A stretch of DNA of 64,000 nt from Ampullaceana balthica (Eukaryota > Mollusca > Gastropoda > Lymnaeidae), in contig CALYLW010000054.1 of NCBI GenBank assembly GCA_944989445.1, forward strand, positions 1,116,654 through 1,180,653. The letters run 5' to 3'. This document shows, in pieces, positions 43,988 through 56,262 of the stretch. The position numbers and the translations under genes are program-made. The notes below the pieces were generated by a model. That model did not search any database, was not told the DNA's origin, and saw only the letters and a list, made by a program, of their open reading frames with translations. Each line of letters starts with the position of its first letter. The stretch's first letter is position 1.

Positions 43988-45214
43988 AGCTGCACCTCGA
44001 TGACCCCACTTGAAAATGTATTACAATACATAAATCTGAAATGAGACATTAGGAGCATTTTAATAAATTTAAATAATAAATTATAAATATAGTTAGCATG
44101 CAATCAGAAGCCAAAAGTTAAATAAATTAGTTATGATAGTATGATTTCTATTGTTGCATGATTCAAAGTTGCTAACTATAGGAGCATTCTGTGTGGGCCA
44201 CAATGACAATATGAGTGAGGTATAAGTGTGTGAATTTTATTCATGATCATGGGAAAGTAATGGCACCCCATAGGATAATTTTTACAGTCTGAAATTAATT
44301 TATGTTACAATGGAATTGAATAATTGATATTGTCATATTTATTGTCAACTATTGAAAAATTTAAATTAAATGGGGAAAGTGAATGTTAATCATTTAAATT
44401 AATTAATTATATGTAATACTAAAAATTAATGTCTGAGCTTAAAATTAATTAACCTACCTGTAATTGTAGTATACTAGTAATACATTAAATTTACATAATT
44501 AAAAGAATAGTCTAGTAATACTTGTATATAATATATATGATGAATATGACTGATACTACCATGACTAAGACTACAACTACAACTTAGTTAATAAGTTAAT
44601 TGGCTTATTACAATTACGTAAGTGTACTTCTTGATTCCTGTACGCATTCAACTCAACAGTCAAGTCATTCTTTAGTTTATTAAAATTATTTTATTTACTT
44701 TAACACTCTCTGTCTATTAACGTCTTACTTTAACTCTTTACTTTACACTTAATTAATACTTTTTTATATTTTTGTATTCACTTCGACTTCTTATAATTCT
44801 ATGGGCACTATGGCTCTTCAGTCTGAGGCTCTTCACTTTATTGATATATATTTTCTTTTTCAAACTGGTTTTCAAATAACATTAACTGAGTTTAATTTTT
44901 ATGTTTTTAATCAACTTCAAATGTTCACAGCCGCGGCCACAGTTCATTAGCAGCTGCTACTGATACATGGACTTGGACTCGCAAAACAACAATAATAATA
45001 ATAAAGTTAAAATGAACTTTGCCCCTATATCCCGTGTTACTTACTGCATATTTTGTAAGTATACCTGGCCATAGCACTTTAGAGTAAAGGGGATGGATGT
45101 CTTCGTTTGAATTATCATTCAAATTCAAAAATTATGTCAGAAAACTTTGGGAGGGGTATGAAAAAAATAAAGGGCCTTTTCTATAACTATGACTATTACT
45201 TCTATTGGTATTAG
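43988..45214. other. Upstream of the NUDT7-like gene, nothing recognised
   Basis: AT-rich DNA without a supportable exon. The promoter of the minus-strand NUDT7-like gene must lie here but no clear element is seen. Confidence 0.5.
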
Positions 45215-45660
45215 ACTATAATATATTATATATTTACGCTCAATTATCACTGACGCCTAACGCTAAGGGAAATCACTCTGATTTTTTTAAATTTTGCGTT
45301 GTAAGCAGTGCTGATTGACTCAAATACTTATTTTTTGGTGCAGTAATTTGGTGCGCTGCTTTCTAAAATTAGTTTAAAAATCGTGTGGTGATTAGCACTG
45401 TAAAAATTATTATATAAATGCTTTGTTTAATTTTCAGGAATATTTCGTGTTTATCATACAAGGATAAGCTACTTGGGGCTTTTGACATAAAAAATAAAAT
45501 AATAAAAAATAAAATAAAAAACCATTATAAAATACTTTTTGTACATTTAAGAAAGTTTAATATTACGTATTTATCATACAAGGACAAGTTAGTTTGGCTT
45601 TTGAAAAAAGTGGGCCTTAGAAAAAAGGGGGGCGCCGCAGCACAAACTAGTTTTGTAATA
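45215..45660 (+). repeat. GGCGCC-family dispersed repeat (copy 4)
   Basis: Same module order as 21716-22190 in the opposite direction: 'cgcctaacgctaagggaaat', 'ttggtgcgctgctttctaaa', 'cgtgtggtgattagcactgt', two 'tatcatacaaggataag'-type units and the GGCGCCGCAGCAC end. Confidence 0.75.
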
Positions 45661-45738
45661 TGCGTATAATGTAATCACTTATTGGCGGTGACCAAATTAA
45701 AATGTCACCCATAATCATATCCATGATCATTATGACTC

Positions 45739-46006
45739 GGGGACGCGGTGGTCGAGTGGCAGCGCACTGGACTGTCGTACCGATGGTCACGGGTTCGAAT
45801 CCGTGTGAAGGCAGGGGTTTGTTCCCGGGGCCTAGGGCGTCCCTGAGTCACCCCGCTCCGAATGGGTACCTAACACTAGTTAGGCGGCTGGGTAATGCGT
45901 GGAACCCACAAAGCCGTGGCCTGTGAATGCAGCATCACTTGCCAACAGATCATCTGTCATGGTCTGTGGACGCAACTATCTTCTGTATAGATAAGATAAG
46001 ATAAGA
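45739..46006 (+). mobile_element. tRNA-derived SINE (copy 2, well preserved)
   Basis: RNA polymerase III A box tggtcgagtggcagcgcact and B box gggttcgaatccgtg lie within the first 75 bases. A conserved core follows (gggcgtccctgagtcacccc, gaatgggtacc). The end is gacgcaactatcttctgtat plus a GATAA-type tail that matches the GATAA LINE 3' UTR. Its short open frames are not genes. Confidence 0.92.
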
Positions 46007-46188
46007 CTCAATATGACATGGCATGACAACATATACTTAAACTGAATGACTCAGTGTTTAGAAAAATATAAGTTAAATTTATGAAACGACAATTTAACTT
46101 TTTGTAACGGTGGGTGAACAATTTTTTTAAAGAGTGGTGTCGAGAAGATTTGTGTGGTCATTTATGGTTGGCCCTTTGCCCTTTAGAC

Positions 46189-46366
46189 CAATGCTTCTCA
46201 AAGTGGTGGTCCGTGGACCGTTGCCGGTCCGTAGGCCATCCGCTGCCAGTCCGCAGAAGTTATCAAAAAAGGACAGAAAAAAAATGTCAGTGCAGGGAAA
46301 ATAATGCACCGGTCCCTGGTGCATTGGAAAAAATTACCGCCATACTTAAAAGTTTGAGAAGCACTG
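46189..46366. mobile_element. hAT MITE, 178 bp, 8-bp target duplication
   Basis: Ends CAATGCTTCTCAAA and TTTGAGAAGCACTG; perfect flanking repeats CTTTAGAC (46181-46188, 46367-46374). The interior 'gtggtggtccgtggaccgtt' and 'caccggtccctgg' is shared with the longer copy at 50056. Confidence 0.95.
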
Positions 46367-46439
46367 CTTTAGACTATTATAAACAAAGCTATGCAGAGGT
46401 AGAGGAGATAGCACTTAATATTCACCGGTAATTAATAAA

Positions 46440-49420
46440 TTAGCATTGCATGTATAAGTATTTAAATTTGTTTTACTAATAAAAAAATTAGGCTTAAGCC
46501 TAATCTGTGATAATACTTTCTACACAGAATTTGTATACACAGGTAAATAACTTCCCAATTGTTTAAGTTACTTTTACTTACTTAAACTTAAGCCCCTTTA
46601 GAGCGCATAGTTAGATGCATATGCCTATAATACAATGATTTAAAAAAATAAGATACTCTGATTCTTATGCTCCTCAGTTCTAAATACATATATAATCATA
46701 GATTTATATAATTATAATTTATATCATATTATTCATATATTATATATTCATTATATTGTAAAAGTTTAAAGATTTCATTTTCTCTTTGATAGTTAAAAAC
46801 TGAACGCATAAAAAAACAACTCTTATTAAAATATCCTTTAAAAGTGAACAATAGAGAACCGAAGTCTACATGATATCTGATATCGATATACTCATATAGC
46901 TTTTGAAATTAAACACCGAAGAGTTAATTTCGTCTCATTAATTTATTATTAGTATGCAAACAAGGGGAAGTCCCGGAACTCTTATGGTAAAAAAGATTTT
47001 AAAATTTACTCTGTTGGGAAAATGTCATTGGATGGCTGGAATAGTAATAGGAGATGCCGCCAATGGTAAACGTTCTCTCATAATGTTTAGGACGAAGTAG
47101 TCTACAAAGTAAGAATATTCATGAACAGAGGAGATTTATTGAAAATAGAACTAGAAAGCTAAGAAGAGGTATACATTTATTTCTTCAGATTGTTTTGTGC
47201 TTTTGTTATTTCTTTTAAATATTTCTGGGTGTCTATAACAATATATTTATTTATGGTTTTAGGTAAGCGTTGTTTTATTTTAATACCTAATACTAATTTT
47301 AATTTGTAAGACTGGAAGTTTTAATTTTTATTTTCTTTAATGAACAAAACAACCAAAATGGCGGAACATTATTTTTTTTACTGGGCCTACAACTATGACT
47401 TGTACTATATAATATAATTATGTTTTATTTGCTAAAATTTAACAAACCAGCAGAAATAACAAAAATAAACTATTTTAAATTTAAAAATAGTTTTTAGACA
47501 TCCAGACAAAGTAAGCTAATATTCAATAATCTAATAAAAGCAGGACTTTAAAATTTTAAAATATGTTGACATTGAATTGATTAATTAGTAATTTGTCACT
47601 TGTGACTTTGTGATAGTGATAGTCTCAAATAGTTAAACTCAAACATTGAAACATGTCACAAGTGACAAATAATTGAATTAGTGAATTTAGTGGCAAAGGA
47701 ATTTGAGTGGTATAATATTATAATAATAATAGTATAGTACAGTATAGTCTGAACTGAATACTAATTCATTTAGCAATAATTTATGTCAATAATTATAGTA
47801 TAGTGACTAAACACTAAATGCCTTTTGAGTTAGCGAACCTAACTAGTCTCGGCTTGGCAAGGTCTAGCCTTACCAACGTTATGACAAAGTACACCTACAC
47901 TACAATACTTAGGCCTATACTATAGTCTATAGTTATACTATACTGATAATACTGAGTTGGCCTAGTTAAAAGTTCCCCTAGTTTGCTACACTACACTACA
48001 GTTACAGTGACTACAGGTCTAAAGCTAAAAGATTAGAATTAGGATTTTAGAGTGAAGTTGTTTTTATAATATTTTTACCATGATATGCATCAATTAAGAA
48101 TTATATGAGATGATGACCGTAACAAAATGTAGAAGTCATGTCTATGGCTAAAGTTAAAGGCCTTCAGTATAGTAGTATAGGCAACGATATTGACGATATG
48201 TAACTTTAACTTTAAAAACCATAGATGATATCTGTAGCTTTTGAGACAAACTTCATAAAGGGGGGTCAGCCCAGGCATGATTGGCAAAAAACATGAAATT
48301 GTCATGTCTGTACCTGCTATGACTAATGAGAATGCATCTCCTGTTTTTGACTCATTTCATGATTTTAATCAAACTTTCATCAAGTATGATCAAGTTTTTA
48401 AAATTAAAATTTTTTATTTTTTATAATTGTTTTAGTTTTTCCCCTTAAAAATGCTTAGAAAATATGTTTTGCAAAAATTAAAAAACGGTTTACACGCGTA
48501 CATAATTAAATATTTTTCAAGTTATGAAAATTGAATATAATAATTATAATTTATCATAGTTTTTGTTGTGTAGGCACAAATAATTTTGCACATATTTGGT
48601 AAGAACTTAAAATTAAATTGTTTGTATAAAGCATGCAAATCATGATGTCCCACTTATATACATTTGAAATTTTTGTTTAATTTATGAAGATCATATTAGC
48701 TTATTCAATTTTATTCATTTATATTTAGTTTATATTTTAAAAACAATTGTTTGTTTTTGATAATTTCTGGCTAAGTAAGTTCTAGGCTTATAAGAAAGGC
48801 TATGTTACACGTCCAAGTGCCATTTAAAGATCAAGTCTCAAATGAATCATCTACTACTTTAAACTTATTAAACGCATGTTGCATATTATTTTTACTGTAG
48901 TGTATGAAAAAGTGAAATTCTGATTATGTTAATACATGTATGCCTATTTCACTCAATTTCAGGATTCAATGACTTGCATATTAAAATTCAAGAGATGATG
49001 CCAATATAGATACAATATTCAAATCTTGGAACTTTACTAAACACAATATCTGTAAGTAGTTTTTGTATATTTGGGTTTTTGATGTTGAAGATAACAATGT
49101 GAGGCTTGAAATATAATTAAAAACAGCAAAATATATTTATAGCAAAATAAAACAGTTGTGTGAACATGGGAAACCTCTGTACATAGAAATACACTCAAAA
49201 CATGTGATTAGCACCAATTCTTAGCCTGGAAGCAGAAGTGGTTCTGTATGTTGGTATGTGGTATTTGGAGATTCAGCAATAGAGATATTCATGCACTTTA
49301 ATTTGAAAGAAATCATAAAAAATGTGACAAAATGAGAAAACCAAATGAAACTGCACACCTAATATTTCTACATGTGTGTGTGATGAACCACTGTAAATTT
49401 ATGAATTCGAGAGATATTCT
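46440..49420. other. Intergenic AT-rich DNA with one hairpin
   Basis: No gene recognised. The arms atttgtcacttgtgac (47591-47606) and gtcacaagtgacaaat (47655-47670) are perfect inverted repeats around a 48-base loop. The remainder is low-complexity AT-rich sequence. Confidence 0.5.
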
Positions 49421-49680
49421 GGGGGCGCAGTGGTCGAGTGGCAGCACGCTCGGATGGCGTACCGAGAGTCATGGTTCGAGTCTTGGTGAAGGCCATGTCT
49501 TATTCTCGTGGCTAAGGGCGTCCCTGAGTCCACCCAGCTGAGAATGGGTACCCGACATCAGTCTGGGAAGTAAAGGCGGCTGGGCATTGTGGTAGCCACA
49601 CAGTTTCCTCGTGTGCCGTGGCTATAAAAACTTGTGAACGCTGCTCCACTTGCCCCATAGGCCAGCATGGTATGATAGGG
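49421..49680 (+). mobile_element. tRNA-derived SINE (copy 3)
   Basis: A box tggtcgagtggcagcacgct, B box tggttcgagtcttgg, core 'gggcgtccctgagtccaccc' and 'gagaatgggtaccc'. It differs from the copies at 45739 and 52971 in its 3' part ('aaaggcggctgggcattgtg', as in 39521), so there are two SINE subfamilies. Confidence 0.85.
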
Positions 49681-50055
49681 GAACTTTACTTTTAAATTTT
49701 AAACATTCACAAACTTAAGTCTCATGGTGATTGTTCTGACAACATAAACACCTAACTGGATACATTTTTCAAAGTGACTGTTTAGGGCGAAATCACCCCC
49801 TGATGCTGCGGGATCTATTCTTTTGCGCATGCACCCTTATTTTTTCCCCCCCTATCTTTCAGTGATACAATAAAATTGTACATTTCCAGCCATTTCTAGA
49901 AGAATGCAATAAATATTATGCTACATTAGCCATTGATCAATTGTACTATGTTCAAGTGAATAAGTTCTGCTCATGGAAAAATATTCAGATTTCACTTCTG
50001 GCTCTGTCCATCATTGGCCTTAAAGTTTTCTTTAACAATATTCTATCATCTAGGC

Positions 50056-50356
50056 CAGTGCTTCTCAAAGTGGTGGTCCGCGGACCGGTGCTGGTCCGTA
50101 GGTCATCCGCCGCCGGTCCACAGAAGTTATCAAGAAAGGACAGAAAAGTCTAATTATGATCCTTCTTTTGCAACCATTAATACTAACCATTTAGAATATG
50201 TCAATTTTTTCGGAAATAGCAAATGCAATGAAAAAATTAAATTAAATAAATTACATTTCGCTACTACATTTCAGTACAGGTAAAATAGTGCACCGGTCCC
50301 TGGAGCAATGGAAAAATCCTGCCGGTCCGCCATACTAAAAACATTGAGAAGCTCTG
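50056..50356. mobile_element. hAT MITE, 301 bp, longer relative of 46189
   Basis: Ends CAGTGCTTCTCAAA and ATTGAGAAGCTCTG; perfect 8-bp flanks ATCTAGGC (50048-50055, 50357-50364). It retains about 120 bp of interior, 'taattatgatccttcttttg' through 'actacatttcagtacagg', that is deleted in the 46189 copy. Confidence 0.95.
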
Positions 50357-50750
50357 ATCTAGGCAATCCATTTTAAAACTCTTGATCTGTTCATAAACCT
50401 TTTGCATGTATTTAGGGGTTCTTATGTATTATTGCTATTTAAGTCTGTTATTAATTTAAGAGTGCAAATTATAATTTTTTTATTTTTTTTTGGTGTGTGC
50501 ACAAAGTTGCATGTAACCTGTATGCAGGTGAAAGAGGATATGTTCTTCTCATTGGAGGAGGGTGTTTATTTGATCTTAAGACTTTAGGGCCTCGGCTTGG
50601 TGTGTGTGTAACCTTTACCCCCTGCTTTCTTTTTATTGTCTCTGATAGTCAATTTTGCAGTGCTGAGAGATGTTTGAATATTTTTATTGGATGCTTCCTG
50701 ATTTTTTAGTTTGTCTATGGTTTCATTTCATGGTACTTGTGAATTTCTAT

Positions 50751-50883
50751 TAGTGATGTACCGGATTCAAATTTTTGAAATCTGGCCGGAGCCGGATTTA
50801 TGAAGTGAAATCCGGCTGCTGCCAGAATTTGTAAAAATGGTCTGATTCCTGATTTGCCAGAGCCGAAATCCGGTACACCCTTA
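50751..50883. mobile_element. hAT MITE, GTGTACCGGAT type
   Basis: Inverted ends TAGTGATGTACCGGAT and ATCCGGTACACCCTTA with perfect 8-bp flanks ATTTCTAT (50743-50750, 50884-50891). The interior is rich in (c)cggatt/aatccgg repeats. 133 bp, non-coding. Confidence 0.92.
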
Positions 50884-51189
50884 ATTTCTATCTTTTTGAC
50901 CAAGTCTAAAACTTCATGTAAACTGTTTATATAAAATTGTGTAGGGGGTAGGTCTTAAGGTGTAAGTTCTTGTATATCACATTCAATATCCGCTTTCTTT
51001 TAATTCCTTATTGCATTTCGTGAACTCTTTAAGTTAAGACGCGGTAATTGAAGTTCAAAATAATGTCTCTGAATTCTTTTTTTAATAACATTGTTATGCT
51101 GTTGCCAATAAATAATGATTATTTCTTATACTTAATTCAACTTATGATGATGCATGGCTTTGCTGATGGCTTTTAGTCTGGTTGATACG

Positions 51190-51810
51190 TGGTGAGGTTA
51201 AACTGCATGCAGGCGTTAAACGTGATCGCTGGTTGGTCTTAATGTTCTTTTAGATTTGAGAAAGTCTACTCGCATGCTTAAGTAGAGCCAAACAGTGTTA
51301 TTACAGCAATGTGACGGGTTCCAAGTTTTAACAATCAGCTGGTCTGCGTGTTGAAGTTTTTTCATTTCTGCCCACTTTTGTTGGCTCACCAACTCTGCTT
51401 GCTGTGGTGCAAGTCTTTCCAAATCTTCAATCAGTGATTTGAACTTATTTACCCACATGCCTGAAGCCTTCAGGTCAGCAGCTTGGAGCTCTGACGGAGA
51501 CACCGGGATGCAACTCAGGCCAGTGGTGTCCGCTGCACACTCGTGTGGATGGGTGATGAACTTATAAAGACGGGTGTGCTCGCGAAATTCTCCAAAGCGC
51601 GCTTTAAATAACTGCAGGAGATTGGACGTGAAGCCTGCTAGCTGCTGAATATTAATATGTTGAGCAGGGTCACTTGATGTGCACGTATCTTTGAACTCTC
51701 CCAGTTTTTAAAGTGTAGTAAACGACCTGTTTCAATGTCGGCGATGAAGAGTTCTAGCTTATTTTCAAATGCTAACTCTGCTTGTTGCAGGGATAAGATT
51801 GTATTTCAAA
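51190..51810 (-). pseudogene. BED-type hAT transposase remnant (GTF2IRD2/EPM2AIP1-like)
   Basis: The minus strand reads, in order: NKLELFIADIETGRLLHF (about 51770-51715), LAGFTSNLLQLFKARFGEF, HPHECAADTTG and SPSELQAADLKASGMWVNKF, then QQAELVSQQKWAEMKKLQHA, DQLIVKTWN. This is the region just before the dimerisation domain of BED-finger hAT transposases domesticated in vertebrates as EPM2AIP1 and GTF2IRD2. It is interrupted by frameshifts. Element ends were not located; 'cgagccatggtttcccgact' near 51980 may be part of one. Confidence 0.75.
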
Positions 51811-52199
51811 CTCCTTGCATTTTCACATTTAGCTGATTTAGATTTTTGTTTATTAAAAAAAAGTTTTTATATGCAATTAATATGTAGATCAAATGAATCT
51901 TTAAAAACATTTTTTTAAAAATAAACGATCATTGTCTGCGAGCCAGATGCAGCCATCAAAAGAACCATGTCTGGCTCGCGAGCCATGGTTTCCCGACTCC
52001 TGGTATATCTGTCTGCTCATCTCCACGTATGTCTGTCTGCCCAGCTCCACGTAGTCTAGGTGCACGAAACGTCCCCCCCCTCCCCCGTTTTTTTCCACAG
52101 TCATACTCAAAAGATCTTTAAAAACAAATTTAGTCGTACCGTTAATTTTCCACACAATGCCAACCACTGAGTTGTTTATTAATTCATAATGCAGCGTTA

Positions 52200-52814
52200 A
52201 CGAGGTTGCGTTGATAGCTTAATTATTGCTTCTGTGTAAGAAGTAAATCGACGCTGTTGCGTTAACCGCTGGAGGAGCCCCCGCACCAGGCGCTGTTTAC
52301 GTTTGGCCGATTGGCGGGATGCGGGGGTGGGTCAAGTTGTTTGGGTCAGCGGCACACCAGGTTGTGCCATACACCGCGGAGGTTGACGATCCGAGAAACC
52401 AATGTTGACCCAGATGGTCCGCTGTTCTTACAGATCAGCCCAGACTTCCGGTATCGATGATAAAAACAACAGTGGTTCTCAAACTTATAATGTTAATGCA
52501 TGGGTCGCTGGTCCTTAGATATCGGTGCAAGTCAGAAGATCATTAACCCATTAACCAGCAGAAAAGGTTCCCAAGTGTTTACCACTCACAAGGCAGCTGG
52601 TCAGTGTAAAAATGTGTGTGTGTGGGGGGGGGGTGGTGGCTTATAAAGATATGGGCAAATCCGCAGCTTCCCGTATGTCGCATCCCGCAGTCCTTTGGTT
52701 GTAAGTCTGAAACGTTTACGTCATGGTGGTTGACTGGTTGGTACAAGTCAACCCAGATGTTGTGTGTTCCCCTGTCAGCCTACACGTGTGGGTTGTAACA
52801 CATTGATTGAGATA
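52200..52814. other. Intergenic; a possible lone hAT end
   Basis: 'acagtggttctcaaacttat' at 52470-52489 resembles a hAT terminal repeat but no partner is seen. No gene. Confidence 0.35.
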
Positions 52815-53330
52815 ATGTCATCTATGACCAGGTCTGTCTGTTTACAAGTCATCTATGACCAGTCCTGTCTGTTTACATGTCATCTATGACCAGGTCTGCC
52901 TGTTTACAGGGCATCTATGACCAGGTCTTTCTGTTTACATGTCATATATGACCAGGTTCAAATATTAGCTGGGGACGCGGTGGTCGAGTGGCAGCGCACT
53001 GGACTGTCGTACCGATGGTCACGGGTTCGAATCCGTGTGAAGGCAAGGGTTTGTTCCCGGGGCCTAGGGCGTCCCTGAGTCACCCCGCTCCGAATGGGTA
53101 GTTAGGCGGCTGGGTAATGCGTGGAACCCACAAAGCCGTGGCCTGTGAATGCTGCATCACTTGCCAACAGATCATCTGTCATGGTCTGTGGACGCAACTA
53201 TCTTCTGCATAGAAGGAGCGTCTGTATAGATAATATAGAATAATATAGCTGGTCTGTCTGTTTACATGTCAACTATGATCAGGTCTGTCTGTTTACATGC
53301 CATCTATGAGCAGGTCTGTCTGTTTATTGT
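52815..53330. repeat. ~30-bp minisatellite split by a SINE
   Basis: Units of the form gtcatctatgaccaggtctg plus tctgtttaca run from 52815 to 52960 and resume at 53249-53330. The SINE at 52971-53248 sits between them. Confidence 0.88.
52971..53248 (+). mobile_element. tRNA-derived SINE (copy 4, with LINE-like tail)
   Basis: Nearly identical to the copy at 45739 through the tRNA head and core, with a short deletion after 'gaatgggta'. Its 3' end includes the full gacgcaactatcttctgcat plus agaaggagcgtctgta segment shared with the LINE 3' UTR; the tail is drifting (taatatagaataatata). Candidate target duplication tattagct/atatagct. Confidence 0.92.
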
Positions 53331-55069
53331 AGTGTGCATCTCTTCCGTTCATAGTTCCAACAGACTATCACTATCCTGTCAGGAAGACTACCCGCAATGT
53401 TGAGCAGCGCGCCAGAGTTTGTGTTGTATGAGTGTGTGAATGTTATTGTCGCCATTGAACCAACAAGCCGACCGAAGCATGTTTGTGTGTGTGTGTGTGT
53501 GTCACGGCCGCGCACAGATCAACAGTTTGTTTAGTGTACTGCTTCCGATGCTCGGCCACCATCTTAAGTGTACAGACGCGCGGAGGGGCCAGTTTAAACC
53601 GGCTTCGTTCTTGGTAATCTTAGGGGATGATAGGCATCATTGTGGATGCGCTCAAAGACACGGCCCATTGATGTTTGGTTCAAAGCTACTTAAGACGCAC
53701 GGCGGAGCGTGAATGACTTGTTTATGAAAACAGCCACGAAGTCGAGATATTGGTTACATTCACTGACTTACCACGACACGCTTGTTCCCCAAGAAAGAAT
53801 GTCTGTTCAGATATTGGTTTCAAACGTTAATAATATAAAACAAAATGTTCGACTATGTAAATGGTTTTATATAGTCCCAACCATTTGAATAGTTTACACA
53901 CTGTAGTCGCGTTATATCATCGGGTTAGTGGTATGTGTAGCAGACGTCTGTTGACAACGTAAGCTGAGCTTGGCTCGTTTAATTAGTCTGTCAAAATAAT
54001 GGATTTAGCCGAGTTCAAGTTGTTGCTATTAACAGCCTAAACAATTAACGATATGGATGTTATTTGCGTTTTATTATTAGGGGGGATGGCGTAGGCGGAA
54101 GTGGGTCTGGCAAAAGTACATGCGCCAAAAATCTGTCCCTGAGAGATTCGTACCGATAAAATTGAAAATAGATGTGGTCCAGCGGTTCCTCGCGCTCTAA
54201 TCGGTCTGCATCAACGGCTTGACTTGTTTTTCCCCGGAGAGCGTACGTATTACGTTGACTAGTTTCCGTCAAAACATGGAATAGGGTCGGCAACATGCAA
54301 ATCCACTGTAAGATACTCTGCTGGGTCTGATCACACTGGTGTCTCCAGAGTCGCATGACGTGCCTCACAAAACAACAAAAACATACTATGTGGTTTCAAA
54401 AAAATATTCTGACACTTTATTTCATCAATGTTTTTTTTTAAAGGAAGAAAGGTTAATTACCGACCCGTAATCGAGTCACATTTTTAACGCTATTTCCCTT
54501 GGGAATTGTGTTTATACATTTGAAATGTCTGTGTGCACTGTTCGAGCTTGCACATGCAACTCCTCCTGAACGATACCAGATAGAGGGTTCGGGTCTTTTG
54601 CAAATATGTTTAGGAGGTCCCAAGGATGTGCAACGGCCGAAAATACCGAAAAGGTTTACTGGATTTCCTGGAAAATAAAAAAAAACACCTAAAAAATCAG
54701 TAATTTGTCAATTTCTCGCCAACCATAACATCTATCGGGTTGAAACAAACGCCAAACAATAGCTAATAATATTTAGAACAATGTTGGAGAGGAATTTTTC
54801 AAAAATCTCTTTTCGTTCGACTCCCATAATTTTAGCAGCAATTTGTAGAAAGCAATAGTTTTGTTTAGTTTCAGAATTATTGATTTGAAATGACTTTTAA
54901 TGTAATCTAGAATGATAGTTAATGGGGTTTTCCCGCTTTGTGAATGCTAATGTTAGATTGTTGTGTGGTGCGCATTATTGGAAATTCTTTGTTGCAAATT
55001 GCGTTTAAATACTCATTTCAGTTTTTATTACTTGTTTTAGCTACACACTATCAGGACATTTATTTATTA
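53331..55069. other. Intergenic, no gene supported
   Basis: Higher GC than most of the window. A minus-strand frame at 54060-54368 (102 aa) and a plus-strand one at 53440-53712 show no recognisable motif. A short TG run lies near 53482-53502. Confidence 0.45.
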
Positions 55070-55405
55070 CGAGCAACAAAGGCCGTCCAAGGACGTTCGT
55101 CACCGCTCGGTGGCATGTTGTAACTCCCCTTTCTACAGCCGTCTCGACCGGCATACATGTGCATCACGTCAAAAATACTATTCATTATAGTTATTATAAA
55201 TAACTGGTAAAAACAGTGCTTTTGACTATAAATCCCAACGCGCATAACTCAAAATAAAGTGTTTGAAGAAATACTGCTCCAAAAATAACTCGTTTTGAAC
55301 GTCCGCGTAAATGTGTTCAATATGATTGGCTGTAGGAGTCATATGTGTTTGAGTGACTAATCGCTATAGATGACCGCACGGAACATAGCCTTTTATTATA
55401 TAGGA
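55070..55405 (-). mobile_element. Helitron-like family A (copy 3)
   Basis: On the minus strand A|TCCTATATAATAAAAGGC ... TTTGTTGCTCG|T. The 5' and 3' ends match the copy at 13176. The interior has ttttgactataaatcccaac near 55219, a module also found in family B. Confidence 0.85.
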
Positions 55406-55734
55406 TATTTAAAACCAAGATAGGCATTTTTTAAACTGGTTGTTTCGGGTCTATGTCGCCGTAGTCGGTTTTCTTAACCTGTCGTAAAATTTTGCTCCGG
55501 TTTTTTAATTATTTAATTTCTATGGCACCCGTCCATCCTCATGGGATGATGGCGTTTCCTCCTGCTCCTCTACCTCCCTTCCCCTTTCTCTTGGCCCTTT
55601 TCTCCTCGCTCCTGGCTGTAAGGGAGGCTTCCGCGACTTGAATGCCCTCGCGCACTTTTGCCCGCCAGGAGGTGCGCTCCACAGCAATGGTCTCCCACGT
55701 TTTATGGTCAATCTGCGCCAGAGAATAAAACAAA

Positions 55735-56262
55735 CCCGTAAAAACAAAGTTTTTGACTATAAATCCCTTATATATGAGACATAACTAACAGTATTGATTA
55801 TTTGCAAACATTTACAGACTGAATCTGTCTTAACTCAAGTTAGCTTCATAACCCTGAGGGTGAGAGGGGAAAAGTCTGGTCACCGATTCGCTTGACCGAG
55901 CTCAGCGTGACACGTAAAATGTAAACAAAAGTGCCCCGGCGCTTCGACGGGTCGCCTCAACGCCTCAACTCAAACTTTCACGTGGGAAAAAAACAATAAC
56001 AAACCGTCAATTTGAATTACATACCTCATATGAGGATAAACTAAAAATGCATTAATTTAATTACGGTACGTTCGATCGATCTGAAATTTTGATACGATGC
56101 ATTGTTAGGTCAGACGGGTCCGTGTGCCAAATTTCCAGCTCGATCGGATCACGGGAAGTGGGTCATTTTCGACTTTTGTTTTTCCGCCCGCCCGCCCATG
56201 AGATGATGAGATGACGACAGAGACGGCCGCGAAGTTAATATAAGGGATTTAAAAACAAACCC
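55735..56262 (+). mobile_element. Family B repeat (first of a tandem pair)
   Basis: Starts cccgtaaaaacaaagttttt plus gactataaatccctta and ends 'gttaatataagggatttaaa'. The interior is shared with 18062: 'tttacagactgaatctg', 'gagctcagcgtgaca', 'gatctgaaattttgata', 'tttccgcccgcccgccca'. Non-coding. Confidence 0.85.

Noticed and set aside
45702..45926. tRNA gene or 74-aa ORF at the SINE head
   Set aside because: A and B boxes are present but no complete cloverleaf with acceptor stem; the same sequence recurs with a shared core and tail, so it is a SINE.
47591..47670. Perfect 16-base inverted repeat as a microRNA hairpin
   Set aside because: The 48-base loop and short stem do not resemble a pre-miRNA, and no other copy or terminal duplication suggests a transposon.
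54060..54368. 102-aa minus-strand ORF
   Set aside because: No motif, no recognisable splice signals or neighbours; within chance expectation for GC-richer DNA.
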